A stretch of 64,000 nt of DNA, taken from positions 248,001 to 312,000 of the forward strand of contig JALMLS010000062.1 in assembly GCA_038496445.1 (NCBI GenBank). The letters run 5' to 3'. Source of the stretch: Trichosphaerium sp. ATCC 40318. Its lineage: Eukaryota > Discosea > Flabellinia > Trichosidae. Below, one piece after another: positions 33,876 to 46,100 of the stretch. Made by a program: the position numbers and the translations under genes. The notes beneath the pieces were generated by a model. The model was given only the letters and a program-made list of their open reading frames with translations. It ran no database searches and had not been told where the DNA came from. The first letter of the stretch is position 1. Every line of letters starts with the position of its first letter.

Positions 33876-36717
33876 ATGGCAACGAATAATTCAAAAAAAA
33901 TACCTAGTGTAAGTGTGAAAGCTGTATTTGTTGATTGACGCCCTACAAAGGTAGATACGGAAGCGCTGACGCTTCAGTCGCTACCAGCAGATGTAATAAA
34001 TCTAGTATTCGATATAATGGATGTAGCAGGCTTTGTACGCTGTCGTGAGCTATCTGTGGCATTTAGAACTGGTATTGACACTCACCCATTCGTTAACGTG
34101 CGTTTTTGATTCCCAGAAGACCATGTACACCACAAACAGTCTGAATATTGCTAAAGGAGTTTCTACCATTGTGGGATCTTATTTGGAAGTTCACAGATCC
34201 TGAGAAACCGATTGGAGACGCAGATACTGTAGGCGCCAAAGTTGTGCCTTATATCACTCGCAACATAAAGAACTCAAACCATCACTATGCAGAAGGTGCA
34301 GCATATTTATTCAACATTCTTATATTTGAGTCTTGCGAACAAGAGTTTGTTATGAAGCTCTATGATGTGGTAAGGAATCTCATTCTGTTTTCTTTCTTTT
34401 TTTTTCTTCGGTTTCTACGCTTACTTCTATTCAAAAACTAGGTCATGGAGGCAATCTTGGATGACTTGCTGTTAAGAGATCAACCAATGGTTAGAGAGTG
34501 TGCTTTGTGCGTTATTTTCAATACATTTGGATCTCGTACTCTAGATAAGGCAAGACAATACATTAAACGCTGTGTTGCACGTGTTGTAGCACTCCTACAT
34601 GATACGAACGATGCTGTAGCTATTCGCGCCTGGTACACAACGTATTAATTTAACACTCTTTCTAAACTACTGTAAGGGGTGCTTTGCAAGCATTAGCGCT
34701 TGCTATAGAAACTAGTACTGGGCCTGTACGCCATTTAAAACGTTTCGAGTATTTTTGATGTTGTTGTAGTTTAATAAGAGGCCTATGTACGCGTCTTTGC
34801 AAGAAATTATTGATGTGTTGACCAAGAATATAGTGGAGTGGAGATAGTACGTACTTGTTTTATTTTCATAACAGTGGAAGCATGTGACATTAGAAAAAAA
34901 ATGTGAAAAGTTACCAATAGGAAGAAAAAATACTTACATTTTTGGCTGGTTACTATTTCCTGTTTATTACTTACTTAATCCTAGTACCCTATTAGATACT
35001 GCTGGGAATTCAGTAGGAAGTCTATTGCATATCTTTCCTGTATCACATGGAGCTGTTACTTCTTTGCTGAATGCTGTTATTGATACAATAAAATCCAGGC
35101 TTGGGAAACCTTTTGTACGCGTTTTTGTCCTTATTCTGAACGGGAGCCAAAACACATTTATTTAATCTAGGCCCATAAATCAGAAAAAAATGGAATTATT
35201 GGTATGTTTGGTGTCCTTAACACATTAGTTAACGGAGGTTTTGGTACGAACACATTTTCTTTTTTTTTTTGATTGGAATTAAAAAGTTTGAAGTTCTTGA
35301 ACTTGTAGCTTTGTTTAACCTGTTTTATTATTAAGTGCATGATCCAAACAAAGTCATGGATGTTGTTGATCATGTAATAAAACAAGGATTCTTGGATGAT
35401 ACAATGTTAGAAGAGAGTCTAATGATTATAGGTGGATTAGCTACAGGTATTCTTATTTCTTTCTTAGTTTTGATACAAACAACCTTTCGCTGTCATTCTA
35501 ATCACATCATATTTTAGCTACAGGGGAAATGTTTTTACCTTTTAGAGATAGGTCTCATGTTTTCCTTCTACCACTTTTTGATAGCAAGATTCCATTGGTA
35601 CCTACAAAAAAAAACTCAAACAAAAATTATATTTTCCTATCTGTTCTGTTTTTCTGAGTTGTTTTTGTCCTCAGGTCCCTACTTTAGTAGCAGCTACATA
35701 TGGTGATATAGCTAGAGCTCTACGCGAAACCTTTGGTCCAATAGTACCGGACATAATAAAAGCAGCTTTACGTTGTTGTGAGGTAAAAAATCTACTAATA
35801 TTCTGTACTATAGGTAACAATGTTTTTTTGTAGACGTGCTCCGATAGCTCGCCATTTTTGGAGCTTATTGGTGACGTAATGATGGCTTCGAATGCGTTTA
35901 TGCCATTCACGGATCAAATCATTGATAGGATTGATGTTGCGTGGAAGGACGTTCAAACGCAGGACTTAAGCAAATTGGAGTATGATGACATGAAGCTACC
36001 TGTTGCCTTATGTTCACTATTAACGTCCACTTGTCATTCTACGGAAAGTACGGTCACCTCCTTCCATTTTATTTCTTTTATGAAAATACATACGAACCAA
36101 CCTCTGTGCTATCAGTGAGTTAAAGCAATCTATGATAAGTGTAGTCTTCAAAACATTTTTATTTTTTATTACTACTATTTTACACGTGAAAAATATGACA
36201 CAATGTGTTTATATCTTCAACCCTTGAATATTCCCTCGTGTTTGATTAACACTTTTACATTATAGTTGATGTGGTTAAAAAATTATCAGAGATGATTGTG
36301 AACTTTTGTTCAAAGATGATACCTGTTTTTGATAATGTAAATTCAGACGATATGGGTTCCTTTATTGGATTGCTGGGGTACCACTCTTTTGATTTTTTTG
36401 AATTGGTTCCGGTGTAGTGCATAGTGCATGTGCATGGGCTGTATCCACGAACTCATGGATTCACAAAATGCGGCTTGAGGTTTTTTTTTCAACTATATTT
36501 GAATTAACACAGTTAGGGATTTGGCCAGCCGTTGTAAACCGGGTCCTCCTCCAGTTGAACAAGAACTCATTACCCTAATAGAAAAGTATAACAATCATCC
36601 AAACCATGGTCGTACAGCCCTATGGGCTTTACAACAACTGTACGTATTCAAACGATAACAAAGTACTTTTTTTTCTGATTTTTTTTTTCAAGTCGAGCAC
36701 GTTCAAGCAGGCAGTAA
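33876..36717 (+). CDS. F-box protein with importin-beta-like HEAT repeats
   Basis: The ATG at 33876 starts a short polar exon (MATNNSKKIPS). The second exon contains an F-box-like sequence (LQSLPADVINLVFDIMDV, RCRELSVAFRTGI), the SKP1-binding motif of SCF ubiquitin ligases. The remaining dozen exons encode helical HEAT/ARM repeats, for example FLPLWDLIWKFTDPEKP, YAEGAAYLFNILIFE, MVRECALCVIFNTFGSRTL, MLEESLMIIGGLAT and TLVAATYGDIARALRETFGP. The last resembles the repeat core of karyopherin beta (IGDIxRxxxxxFxPY). The end is probably TAA 36715-36717 after a short basic exon. Either it is a ubiquitin-ligase adaptor using HEAT repeats to bind substrate, or an importin-like protein with an F-box. 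The F-box call is moderate, and several HEAT exons have uncertain borders. Confidence 0.6.
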
Positions 36718-37446
36718 GTACAATAAAAGAAGTTTTATTATCTACGACTTTTCATAATTCCCTTTTTTTTCTGCTGAGTACTTTGTTAATTTGCTAACAA
36801 TTGGTTCTTCTTCTATTTTCGTGGTTTTTTCTTATTCATTCGATCAAAAAAAGCAGTTTGAAAAGACATGTTGTGGAGATACATATAAAGAGTTCAACAT
36901 GTGATAATTTCAAAAAAATTTACAAGTTTGCTGTTGCTAGCAAAAAGTATACCAACCAATACTTTTTGTATTGCTCTACAAGGAGCGTAGAGTCTGAAAA
37001 AGGGTTCAGAATTTGTGCAAAAATTTGAAATGTAAATGATCATCTGCAAAAGGATACCTATGTTCACAAACCATCTCGAAAAATCAGGCTTAGCGCTCTA
37101 ACACAAATGGCGCTATTTCAGGCCAAATCCCGGTTCGTTACGTAGTGTTTTTAACCCCAACCGTGTTCCTTTGTTGATTTCGTTTCATCAACACCAGTTG
37201 ACGACAAACAAGGCAACAATGTACTAATTTAGTTGCAAGTTTTCGAAAAGGAAAGAAGGGTACTGTATTTGTACCGCTGTAATTCTTTTAGTTATTCAAA
37301 AAACAGTGCTTCTGAGTAAAACTCACGAAGTTTGAAGTCAGTTACGGTCTCAAGGTCAGTCCGACGTCTAAGACAACTTTTAAGTATCTCCACGCACGAG
37401 GCATTAGCAAGTGATATCTAATAAACGTACTCGTTTACTCTAAATA
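36718..37446. other. Intergenic region, no gene recognised
   Basis: AT-rich with long T-runs. Open frames at 36606-37028 show no recognisable protein. It holds the promoter of the lectin-like gene at 37447. Confidence 0.5.
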
Positions 37447-39728
37447 ATGAGAGAACGAGTTATATCGTTTATTGCGCTTGTGACCTTATCGTTTGCGCTT
37501 GAATCGCTTGGTGGTATCGTATCCACCTGTGAATACAAAGGAATGCGTTATCAACTTCACAACAACGCAGAATCAACAACAGAATACCCAGGAGGGTGGG
37601 AAAATGGCTGCAGTGGCGGTACCTATGCCCAAAATCGATATAAAACGTTCTAATACAATTCAGAGTTCGAAATGCTTAAAATTACAGATCTAGACGAGTC
37701 TATAGCTATTACTAATTTCCCAGTGCGTTTACATAAACGGAAACTGCCAAAACAATTCACTTCCACCAAAATTACTTTCATTGGCTTCTAAACACATAAT
37801 ATCGCCTTTCAAACGTATTGAAAAGTCTTTTTAAAAAAGGGCGTCAAGTGACGTTATTTGGTTTACCAAATACGCCAAGGAGCTTACTCACTTTGATATA
37901 TTGCGAAAAAACACCCTTACAAGTATTTTCTTTTTTGAAGCATCAAATGTAACTTTTTATTTCAAGCCTATACGACTGCATTTGAACAGCCAAACAACGT
38001 GGTGGGACTCAACACCTATTATACAAGAGTTATACAAGAGCTGGGAATCTCCTTCGTTTCCTTGTGCTCATTACGAGAACGTACGTCCAAAACAAGACTA
38101 GAAGCCAAACCGTTGCTTTAAACTAATCAGTACTCCTCTCTAGAGCATCCTGAATGTCCCTTGTAATACACCATATTTTGTTTGCGAATCAAACGCACAA
38201 GGCCCTTCGGATGGTAGTTGTATAGAGCCTACAATGGAGTGCACAGAAGGTTCTTTAGACACTGCTAATTTTGATGGTAAGATCAAAGTTTCGCTTCCTT
38301 GATGACTGCCGCTCGTTAAATGTTACTTTTAGGTCATTGCTACGGACGTTATGATATAGCTAATTCTACTTGGCACCGCAACGAGCTTGAGTGTCGCCTT
38401 CGTGGAGGATACTTGGCTGTTATTACGTCAAGAGAAGAATATGATTTTATCAAATCAAACTTTAGTGATACAGCTATTGTAAGATGGAACTCCATTGGAC
38501 TTACTGCGTTTGGCAAAAATAATCGGTCTGACTTTACTTGGGTACACGTGCACATAGAACAACATCATTTGAAGAAAAAAACCAGCAACACTTTTTTTTT
38601 TCATTTCTTTTTGAAAAGACTCACACTACAATATTTAGCAATCTAGTCCAAGTGAGGACTTAGTATTTGGTGCTATCACACCACCTAACGTAAGTTCATT
38701 TCCTTGGGGTAACGCTGAACCACAATACGATGAGGGTTGCGTGTTAATGTACGCTTTTTGATTAAATTCGATCGAAAAAATTTTGTGTGGATTTTTTTTT
38801 ATTCAAATAGATCTATTGAAAATAACTGCCTTAATTGATACCATGCAGCTCTTTCACAGTTGATAACTTTATTGGGGACAATGTCAACTAACTTATTTGT
38901 CAGGTCAAGTATTGGTACATGGGGAGACTATCATTGCCCTCTCCAGGACTTAGATGGTTATCCTATAGTTCCACTATGCGAGTTTGATTTCTTACCACTG
39001 GTGTCCATATTTTGGCCTAATGTTACAAAGAATAATGGCGATATAGTTCTTGAAGGAACAAAAATAATAGAGGGTAAGAGTGTTGGGTCTAACGCTTTTT
39101 TTTTTCTTTCTTTTTTCTCAATAACTCTGGTTCCATGTGATGTCTTCTTATTTCTTTTCTAGGTGACTTTGACATACCTCCAAATACTACGTTTGTATTA
39201 GGTAGTGGTGATGTAGTTTTAAACGTTAAAGAATGTATAATAACAACGACAATTTTTGTAAAGCCAACAGAGGAGGTAAGTTCTCATTTTTTTCTTCTTG
39301 GGATTTTTTTTTCCCTACTATCCTAATAAATACTGTTCATTCATTTGGTAAAACAAGCTATATGTTTCGACTCTCGAAACAGAAGCTTATTGACAAAATC
39401 GTTTTTACTTGTTCAGATCAATGAGCAAATTTTTTTCGTAGAATTTTTTTTTGTTACTTTTTCCCACCCTTCCTTTCTGTTTTACTTATGAGTATCATTA
39501 TAGACAAAGAGTATTTCAGTAATATATAGCGATTCATGTATTGAAATCGTTACTCTTGAATCAGACATAAAAGCATGCAAGAGAGTAGTCAGAGATGAAA
39601 AATTATCAAAAATTACTCTTTTTTTAGACTTTAATTTAAAAAGTAATGATTGTAGCTCCACTCTTAGTGTAGTACACTCAAACTCTCTTTATATTCTAGT
39701 GTTACTAATAGTAACACTTTTACTATAA
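37447..39728 (+). CDS. C-type lectin-like domain surface protein with C-terminal membrane anchor
   Basis: The ATG at 37447 opens a signal peptide (ISFIALVTLSFALESLGG) and a first Cys-containing region. A C-type lectin-like domain follows at about 38330-39000: GHCYGRYDIANSTWHRNELE, CRLRGGYLAVITSREEYDFI, SIGLTAFGKNNRSDFTWV, SFPWGNAEPQYDEGCVLM, YWGDYHCPLQD and PLCEFD. The conserved cysteines and the GGYLAVITS and WG..E blocks are in order; calcium-site residues are only partly kept, so sugar binding is not assured. A beta-rich region follows (GDIVLEGTKIIEGDFDIPPN). The protein ends in a hydrophobic helix (SLYILVLLIVTLLL) directly before TAA 39726-39728, indicating a membrane or GPI anchor. About nine short introns. 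The 37650-38200 exons are the least certain. Confidence 0.7.
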
Positions 39729-39974
39729 CAATTGTAAACTCTTTTGATGGGGTGTACAAAGCTCCAACTAAGAGAAAAAAACCAATTAATTGTAATTTAA
39801 CTAAACTTATTTCAAGACCTTTGTTTTGAATTTCAAAAACATTCACAACTATGCCTATCTTTAGCAAAAACTATCCTGTTCACACTGTGATAAGTGGAAA
39901 TTTCGATGGTTTTTCAAAACTGTGCTTAACTAAATTTAGCCGCTTACCATTCTTGCACTCAGCACTGACGCAAT

Positions 39975-41318
39975 ATGGCTGATAGTAACGGCGACGCAGT
40001 AAAACTCGATTCTCTACCTACTGAAGTACTTGCAATGATTTGCGACTACTTTAAAGACAAAGAGCGAGTTATTTCCGCTCAGCTATGCTCTAGAACGGCT
40101 TCAGTTATACACGATATTGTAGGATACATCAATATAACCATTAAAACCATCGAAGACGCCAAAAGAGTTAGTAAATTCCCAGGCGTTCTAAATCGTACCA
40201 TTATACGTGGAAAATGCGGTATTGTCCACCTTAAAGGTGCTAAGCACATTGAGTGGTTACAGGTTATCGATGATGCTGGTTTTAAAGCTATCGCTGGCGT
40301 ACGTTCCTTAACCTTGTACTCTACACCGATAGCATCACATGAAGGCTACCGCGCTCTCTCTGGACTCCATACTTTAGAAGTTCACAATTATTTGCCAAAT
40401 GACGGAATTTTAAAGTATCTCGCAGGCGTTCACACGGTTTGCTTACCAAACGTCAAAGCTACCAGCGATGAAGGTTTATCAGCAATAGCAGGAGTACACA
40501 CGATTGACATACGGGGAGCTAATGGCATAACGGATAAGGGCATAGCTAAACTAGCAGGAGTTCATTCTATATGCATTAACAGTTGTACTGGCGTTACAGA
40601 CAAAGGGATAAAAGCCCTTGCAGGCGTTCATACGATATCTCTTAGAAGTTGCCGCCAGGTAACTGATAGAGGCATTGAATGCTTAAAAGGAGTACATACG
40701 ATTGATCTAGGCACGTCACCTAACATCTCAAGTGAAGGTATTAAGGCGTTGGCTGGTGTACACACGTTAATACTATCTGAATGTCCTGGCATTGATGAAG
40801 GTGTAAGAGCTTTAAAGGGTGTACATACACTTAACCTCAGTTGTTGTCGTATTACAGATTATGCTCTTGAAACACTTTCTGGAGTACATACTTTGAATCT
40901 AAGTGCATCTCTTGTTACTGATGTTGGTTTAAAGCATATTGCAGGTGTTCATTCATTAAATCTGGCCGAAGCACATCATATCTCAGATGAAGGTCTTAAA
41001 CACCTCTCTGGTATACATACTATTGATTTAAGCTGGTGTACTCAGATAACAGATGATGGTTTCTCTCATTTATCAGGTTCTCACAGTGTTACTCTTGTTG
41101 AGACGAATATTGGAGATAGAGGTCTTAAAGCACTTGCAGGTGTTAAGTTTATTGAGCTTATTGAGTGTGAGCATATTACTGATGAAGGAGTAAAGTGTTT
41201 AGTTGGTGTTGAGTATATTAATATTACTGATGCTGAGAATGTGTCATCTAATATAAGGGATGTACTTGTTGGTTCTAATGTTGTAACAAACTTTGGGTTT
41301 GCATTAAGTAGACACTGA
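39975..41318 (+). CDS. F-box/leucine-rich repeat protein, intronless
   Basis: A single exon of 447 codons from ATG 39975 to TGA 41316-41318. Residues about 10-50 form an F-box (LDSLPTEVLAMICDYFKD, SAQLCSRTASVI). Residues about 90-430 are at least twelve LRRs of 22 to 24 residues with an unusually regular signature, GVHT(I/L) at each repeat start and ITDKGIKALA-type cores (for example LAGVHTISLRSCRQVTDRG). The AMN1/FBXL2-like ITD.G.. spacing suggests a curved solenoid that presents substrates to an SCF E3 ligase. The lack of introns contrasts with most neighbours. The GVHT wording of the repeats reminds me of LRR/F-box proteins in large DNA viruses of protists, but that is memory, not a search. 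The function as E3 adaptor is inferred from domains. Confidence 0.87.
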   Translation: MADSNGDAVKLDSLPTEVLAMICDYFKDKERVISAQLCSRTASVIHDIVGYINITIKTIEDAKRVSKFPGVLNRTIIRGKCGIVHLKGAKHIEWLQVIDDAGFKAIAGVRSLTLYSTPIASHEGYRALSGLHTLEVHNYLPNDGILKYLAGVHTVCLPNVKATSDEGLSAIAGVHTIDIRGANGITDKGIAKLAGVHSICINSCTGVTDKGIKALAGVHTISLRSCRQVTDRGIECLKGVHTIDLGTSPNISSEGIKALAGVHTLILSECPGIDEGVRALKGVHTLNLSCCRITDYALETLSGVHTLNLSASLVTDVGLKHIAGVHSLNLAEAHHISDEGLKHLSGIHTIDLSWCTQITDDGFSHLSGSHSVTLVETNIGDRGLKALAGVKFIELIECEHITDEGVKCLVGVEYINITDAENVSSNIRDVLVGSNVVTNFGFALSRH

Positions 41319-41568
41319 TAGCAGATTGTTTATGATGAGTGTGACATGTAATGTGTAACATTAATAGATTGCGAAAAAGCAGTTCACACCAGGTAAAGAC
41401 ATTATAGTCTAATTTAATCATCTACTCTCATTACTAGTCTAACAAAGCAGAATGTGTAACCTTGAATGGCGTATTATTCATTACCTAATAACTTGCTTTT
41501 TACCTATTGTTCGTTTGACCTGAGAAATTGCATGAAAAAAAAGAAGATAAAAAAGTGAATGGAGAACT

Positions 41569-42543
41569 TTATTCTTCACCTGAAACAATTACAACAACCT
41601 TCCCCTTTGCGTGACCGTCTCCTAAATAATTAAAAGCATCTGATACCTCATCGAATCCAAATGTTTTATCGACAATAGTACTGATACTTCCTGCTTCAAT
41701 AGCAGACAGAATCTCGTCCATTCCTTTGTTTTCTTCGGCGGCCAATACACCCATCTTTTGGTTAGACACTGCGGATGTCCATGAACCGTAACCCAAAGTC
41801 TTGAATATATTACTCACTTGGCCACCTACCATACAATAGCTCCCTTTGGGAGTCAAACATTTACGGTATCCAGTAAGGTCATGTGCTGCAACAAAGTCAA
41901 CGATCAAATCGTACTTTTTTCCGCTTTTCGTAAAATCTTCATTTTTATAATCAATCACGTGATCAGCACCAATACCTCTCATGAATTCAAATTTGCTTGA
42001 ACTATCAACACCAGTAATATTAGCACCAAAATACTTTGCAAACTGTATAGCAAAAGACCCTGAGCCTCCACCAGCTCCGTTTATAAGAATTCTTTGACCA
42101 GGTGTTATATCGCCATTATACTTCAATGCTTGAAGCGCAACACATGCTGCTTGTGGGATTGCTGCGGCTTCTACGAATGACATGCCTTTAGGTTTAAGTG
42201 TAAGGCACTTTTCTGGTATTGCAGCATACTCAGCAAGACCTCCATGAACAGCCATCGCATCGCCAAAAACTTCGTCGTTTTTTTTAAATTTCGTAACGTT
42301 TTTTCCTACTGCTTCAACTGTTCCGGCAATATCTGACCCCAGAATGGTTCTGCTTGGTTTTGTTAGTCCCCATATACGCACATAAACTGGGTGACCCCTC
42401 AGGAACTCAATATCGGATGAATTAAGCGATACAGCGTGTACTTTTACTAAAACTTCATCTTTCTTGGGTATTGGTTTAGGAACCTGTACGTGGTGTAATA
42501 CATCGTCTGGAGAACCGTAAGAAGTATATTTAACAGCTTTCAT
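41569..42543 (-). CDS. Medium-chain dehydrogenase/reductase (NADPH:quinone oxidoreductase-like), intronless
   Basis: A single exon of 324 codons (ATG at complement 42541-42543, TAA at 41569). The GroES-like catalytic domain starts MKAVKYTSYGSPDDVLHHV and contains VHAVSLNSSDIEFLRG and ILGSDIAGTVEAVGKNVTKF. It lacks the structural-zinc cysteine cluster, so it is the zinc-free quinone-reductase branch. The Rossmann domain has ILINGAGGGSGSFAIQFAKY for NADPH binding, then DHVIDYKNEDF and YDLIVDFVAA. The end (GHAKGKVVVIV) is typical for MDR proteins. It probably reduces quinones or enones in the cytosol; the substrate is unknown. Full length for the family. It has no introns, while the second MDR gene in this window (58681-60119) has many, hinting at a different origin such as transfer from bacteria or retroposition. 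Confidence 0.9.
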   Translation of the reverse strand: MKAVKYTSYGSPDDVLHHVQVPKPIPKKDEVLVKVHAVSLNSSDIEFLRGHPVYVRIWGLTKPSRTILGSDIAGTVEAVGKNVTKFKKNDEVFGDAMAVHGGLAEYAAIPEKCLTLKPKGMSFVEAAAIPQAACVALQALKYNGDITPGQRILINGAGGGSGSFAIQFAKYFGANITGVDSSSKFEFMRGIGADHVIDYKNEDFTKSGKKYDLIVDFVAAHDLTGYRKCLTPKGSYCMVGGQVSNIFKTLGYGSWTSAVSNQKMGVLAAEENKGMDEILSAIEAGSISTIVDKTFGFDEVSDAFNYLGDGHAKGKVVVIVSGEE

Positions 42544-43118
42544 CGTGAACCGTTAGGTGTTTTTAGTTTTATAATAAACCGACAATCTTGACTGTTCACG
42601 ACCGGACACAAAATTTAGACCGTTCTGAAAAATGTACTGGCCTCGCACATAAAATAAACCCGATGATCTATCAAGGTAGAATATCAATACGACAGAACGT
42701 TTTGTGCGCTGTAAAGCGTGTTTGACCTATTTTTTTTTGCTAAATGCAGATAACTCCACCAGAGTATGAAAGCTATCCTATTAACGCATCTCTATGGAGT
42801 ATTTTGTGCGATGGTAAAAAGTCACATGCTTGGTACTAATCGGGTAGTTGCCTTTTCGAAAAGTTGCCTAGATAAATTACATTATCTTACCTCAGCTGAC
42901 TCAACAAATAAAAAAAAAAGAGAAGCTCGTTACCATCTCAATAGATAGGTAATGTGATGTATGTATAATGAGAAAACGAATTTAGAAGGGAGGACACAAG
43001 GCTGACAAAGAGATGTTATGTTGATTTTAAAAGAAATAAAACGACAACTTAGAATATTTGGGCTGTTAAAACTGATTTATTATGTTACTGTGTCTCTATG
43101 TGAAAGTTGGTTGGAAGT
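42544..43118. other. Intergenic region, no gene recognised
   Basis: Upstream of the MDR gene and downstream of the Reeler/His-brace gene (both minus). AATAAA-like runs near 42907 and 43034 are read on the plus strand. No coding signal was seen. Confidence 0.5.
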
Positions 43119-46100
43119 CTATGACGATCCACGGTGAAGAGTGTGAATATTCCAGAGCTGTGGGTTGTTTGTCATTGCTCTTGGTCTGCATCCGTTACAG
43201 CAAGCTGTCTTTCTCATACAATAGCATCTGTAACCAAATCCACCGCTGTAAGACAACCAGCTGAGTTGTTGAGTGTAGATAATATCAGAACACTGTGAGT
43301 CTTTTGCAGCGGCAGCAGCACAATCGTTAGCGAAGTGACGGTTATGCCAAGGGTCAACACGCCCTCTGATGAATACTTCCTTCTTACAATCTCTCCATGT
43401 TTCTCCAGGACAATCGTGATGTCTTGGTTTATCTCTTCCAAGGTATTGGTAACCGAAGTGACCGTCACAGAACATGCCGGCTTCCTTCAAGATAAGTGCA
43501 GGTGGATCGAAGGCAGGTGTATCAGATTTTGGTTCCAAGTCGCAGTTTCTGCAGTCGTTCGTCATAGGCCATTTAGGTTGACGTGTAACGTTTTTGTTAA
43601 GGTTAACAGCGTCACAAGATATGCACTCGTCTCCGTGTCTCCATGGGATATCTTGATGTTGTGGAGGGATAACGAATCCAGGGAATAGACGTCCAGATCC
43701 CTTAAACCAACATGTCGAGTGGTAAGCAGGGTCTCCTGCGTGTGTTACTTCTTCTGGGCCGAATGTCTCTGTAGCTCTTCTTGCGCGGACAGTGAAGCAC
43801 ATGTCTACGTTTGCCCATGGTTCTCCAAGATTTATTACGTTGTCTTTGCATATTTGAGGGATAAGGTTGGCTTGGCCGTTGTATCTGTTTGCCTCAAGTA
43901 CTCTAGGTAGGACCATGTATCCTTGGCATGAACCTCTTCTCTCACAAGCTCTTTGACATACGTCAGCATCGTTGTAGATTCTATGACAGTCTAAAAAGAA
44001 CGATTAGAATAAGAACAACAACGTAAGATAAACAAAACACGGCAAAAAAACGAGACCAATAAAAAAAACTAAAAAGAAACACGTGTTTTTTGTTCAAACA
44101 GTTTTCTTGTGTAACCAAAAAACGAAACAGAAAAAAAATCAAAGTATCCACATACCAAATACATCTTGTGGGTCAGGGAAGAAGCAATGATCAATACGAC
44201 TAGATAATAAAGTCAGAACTCGAACGAAAACTGAAAAAAAAAAAAGAGAAAACAAAAAAAAAGCAAGAGAACTTACGTGAATCCACCAGCTGGGTTTGGA
44301 AGACCGTAGATATCTGCTACTTGTCTGTTGACGTAGTTAACATCAAGACAATCTCTGTAACCTCTCCATAGCCATTGAATAACGTAGTCACCAAATGCAG
44401 CACCATTTGGTATTGAAAGTCTTACCATATCAGCATCTTGTGGTCTGTGTGCGTGATGCTCGAACTTGAAGATACCAAGGACGAAGTCAAGCTTGTTGTT
44501 GGTGTATTCGCAGTAATTTCTGACTTCAAGATCGTTCTTGTATCCGAATAATGTAGCGTCATCTGCCCATAGACCGAAAGCTTCTGGTCGTGGAATAAAG
44601 TTTGGAGAAGTTTCAGCGATTGGACCGCTGTAGTATTGCAAGAAAGCATTAAAGCCGGCATCGCGAGCTCTGAATTGTCTGTGGTATACAGGTAGATTCT
44701 GGCAAGCGCTGTTTGGTGCTTCGCTCAAATATGTTTCCATAAGGTCGAAAGATACCTCTCTAAGTCTTGCTTCATCTTCAGCCTTGACAATGACGTAGTA
44801 TGATGGTTGGGTGTGACCAACAGACCATTCGATTTCAAATTGTTGATTTGGACCAACTTGAACGTGAGGAGAAGCTTGTCTTCTTGATGGACATGGAGTT
44901 TGGGTACTAGCAATATCTGCGCTTCTGCCAATTCCGAATTGCCAGTTATGGGCTTGAGTGGTTGGGAAGGAAACCAAAGCGATGAGGAAGAGAGCCAAGA
45001 CGACTGAAGTTGTCATCTTTCCAGAAGAACGCATCGTCAAACCGAGGACAGCGAGAGCCATGAACAAGAAAGATGTTGTCGATTTTGTGGCAGGTGAAGT
45101 TGCGCCTCTTGCAGCAATAACAGTTCTACCTGGGTTGGCAGGAGGAAGAGTATTTGCGAGACATTTGCACATACGAAGTCTGAAAAAAAAAAGTAAGTTC
45201 AAGAAACTTGAGTAAGAAAAAAAAAAACAAAAAGTAGTTTTGACTTTGAGTGTTGACATACCCGATTCTTGTGTCACCGCTTCTGGAGTCACAAGTAACA
45301 CGTCCAGTATTACGTCCTTGGTCGGCACATCTTGTGTCGTCATAGTAGCAAAGACCATCAGTACCCATTGTAGCTCCTTTGTTGCTACAACCACTGACGT
45401 AAGGAAGTTTGCAAGGGAAACTTTGTGGAATAATAAGCTGTTCAATTCTTGTTGGGCTGTTAACGCGCTCCATATGGACAACATCACATTGGAGATTCTC
45501 TTCGGCACATCTATCAGTACAAGATTGACCTCTCTAAGAAGAAACATTAGTTTCAGACCAAAAATAAAGACAAAAAAAGAAGGCTTACCTTGGATTGAAA
45601 CCATGTTTGACGTGGTTTACGTGAACTTGACTCTCCGAGTTTGAGTGGACCTGCGCCACCATTTGGCCAATAAAAGGCGCCAGTATTGGCGTCACCTTGC
45701 TTAATTAAGCAATGAAACGTTACTGGACCTGTTCCCTTTGGAGGAGCCTTCCATTTCCATGTTGACTTGAGAGGCTTGAGTTCAGCGCTCTGGTGTGTAA
45801 TACTCTGGCGACACTCGTGTGTATTAGGCCAAGGTAATTGAAAGAATGCTAAACAAAAAGAAGTCAACACGTGAACGAAAAGTACAAAAAAAAAAAAACA
45901 CAAAGTCTGAAAATAAAGTGTTACAATTAACAGAATTGAATCACATTCATCAACCGGAAAAACTAAAAGAAGCGAAAAAAAAACCCAAATAAATGATCTT
46001 TTTCAACGTACGGTTTGCTTCATCAGGTAGAAGCCATTCACCAACTCTGTTACCAGCCTCATCTTGAGCGTATATGAGAATACCGCGGTATTTGAAGGCA

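Noticed and set aside
45240-45644. Plus-strand frame of 134 codons across the Reeler region
   Set aside because: It is antisense to well-supported exons of the Reeler gene and crosses their introns.
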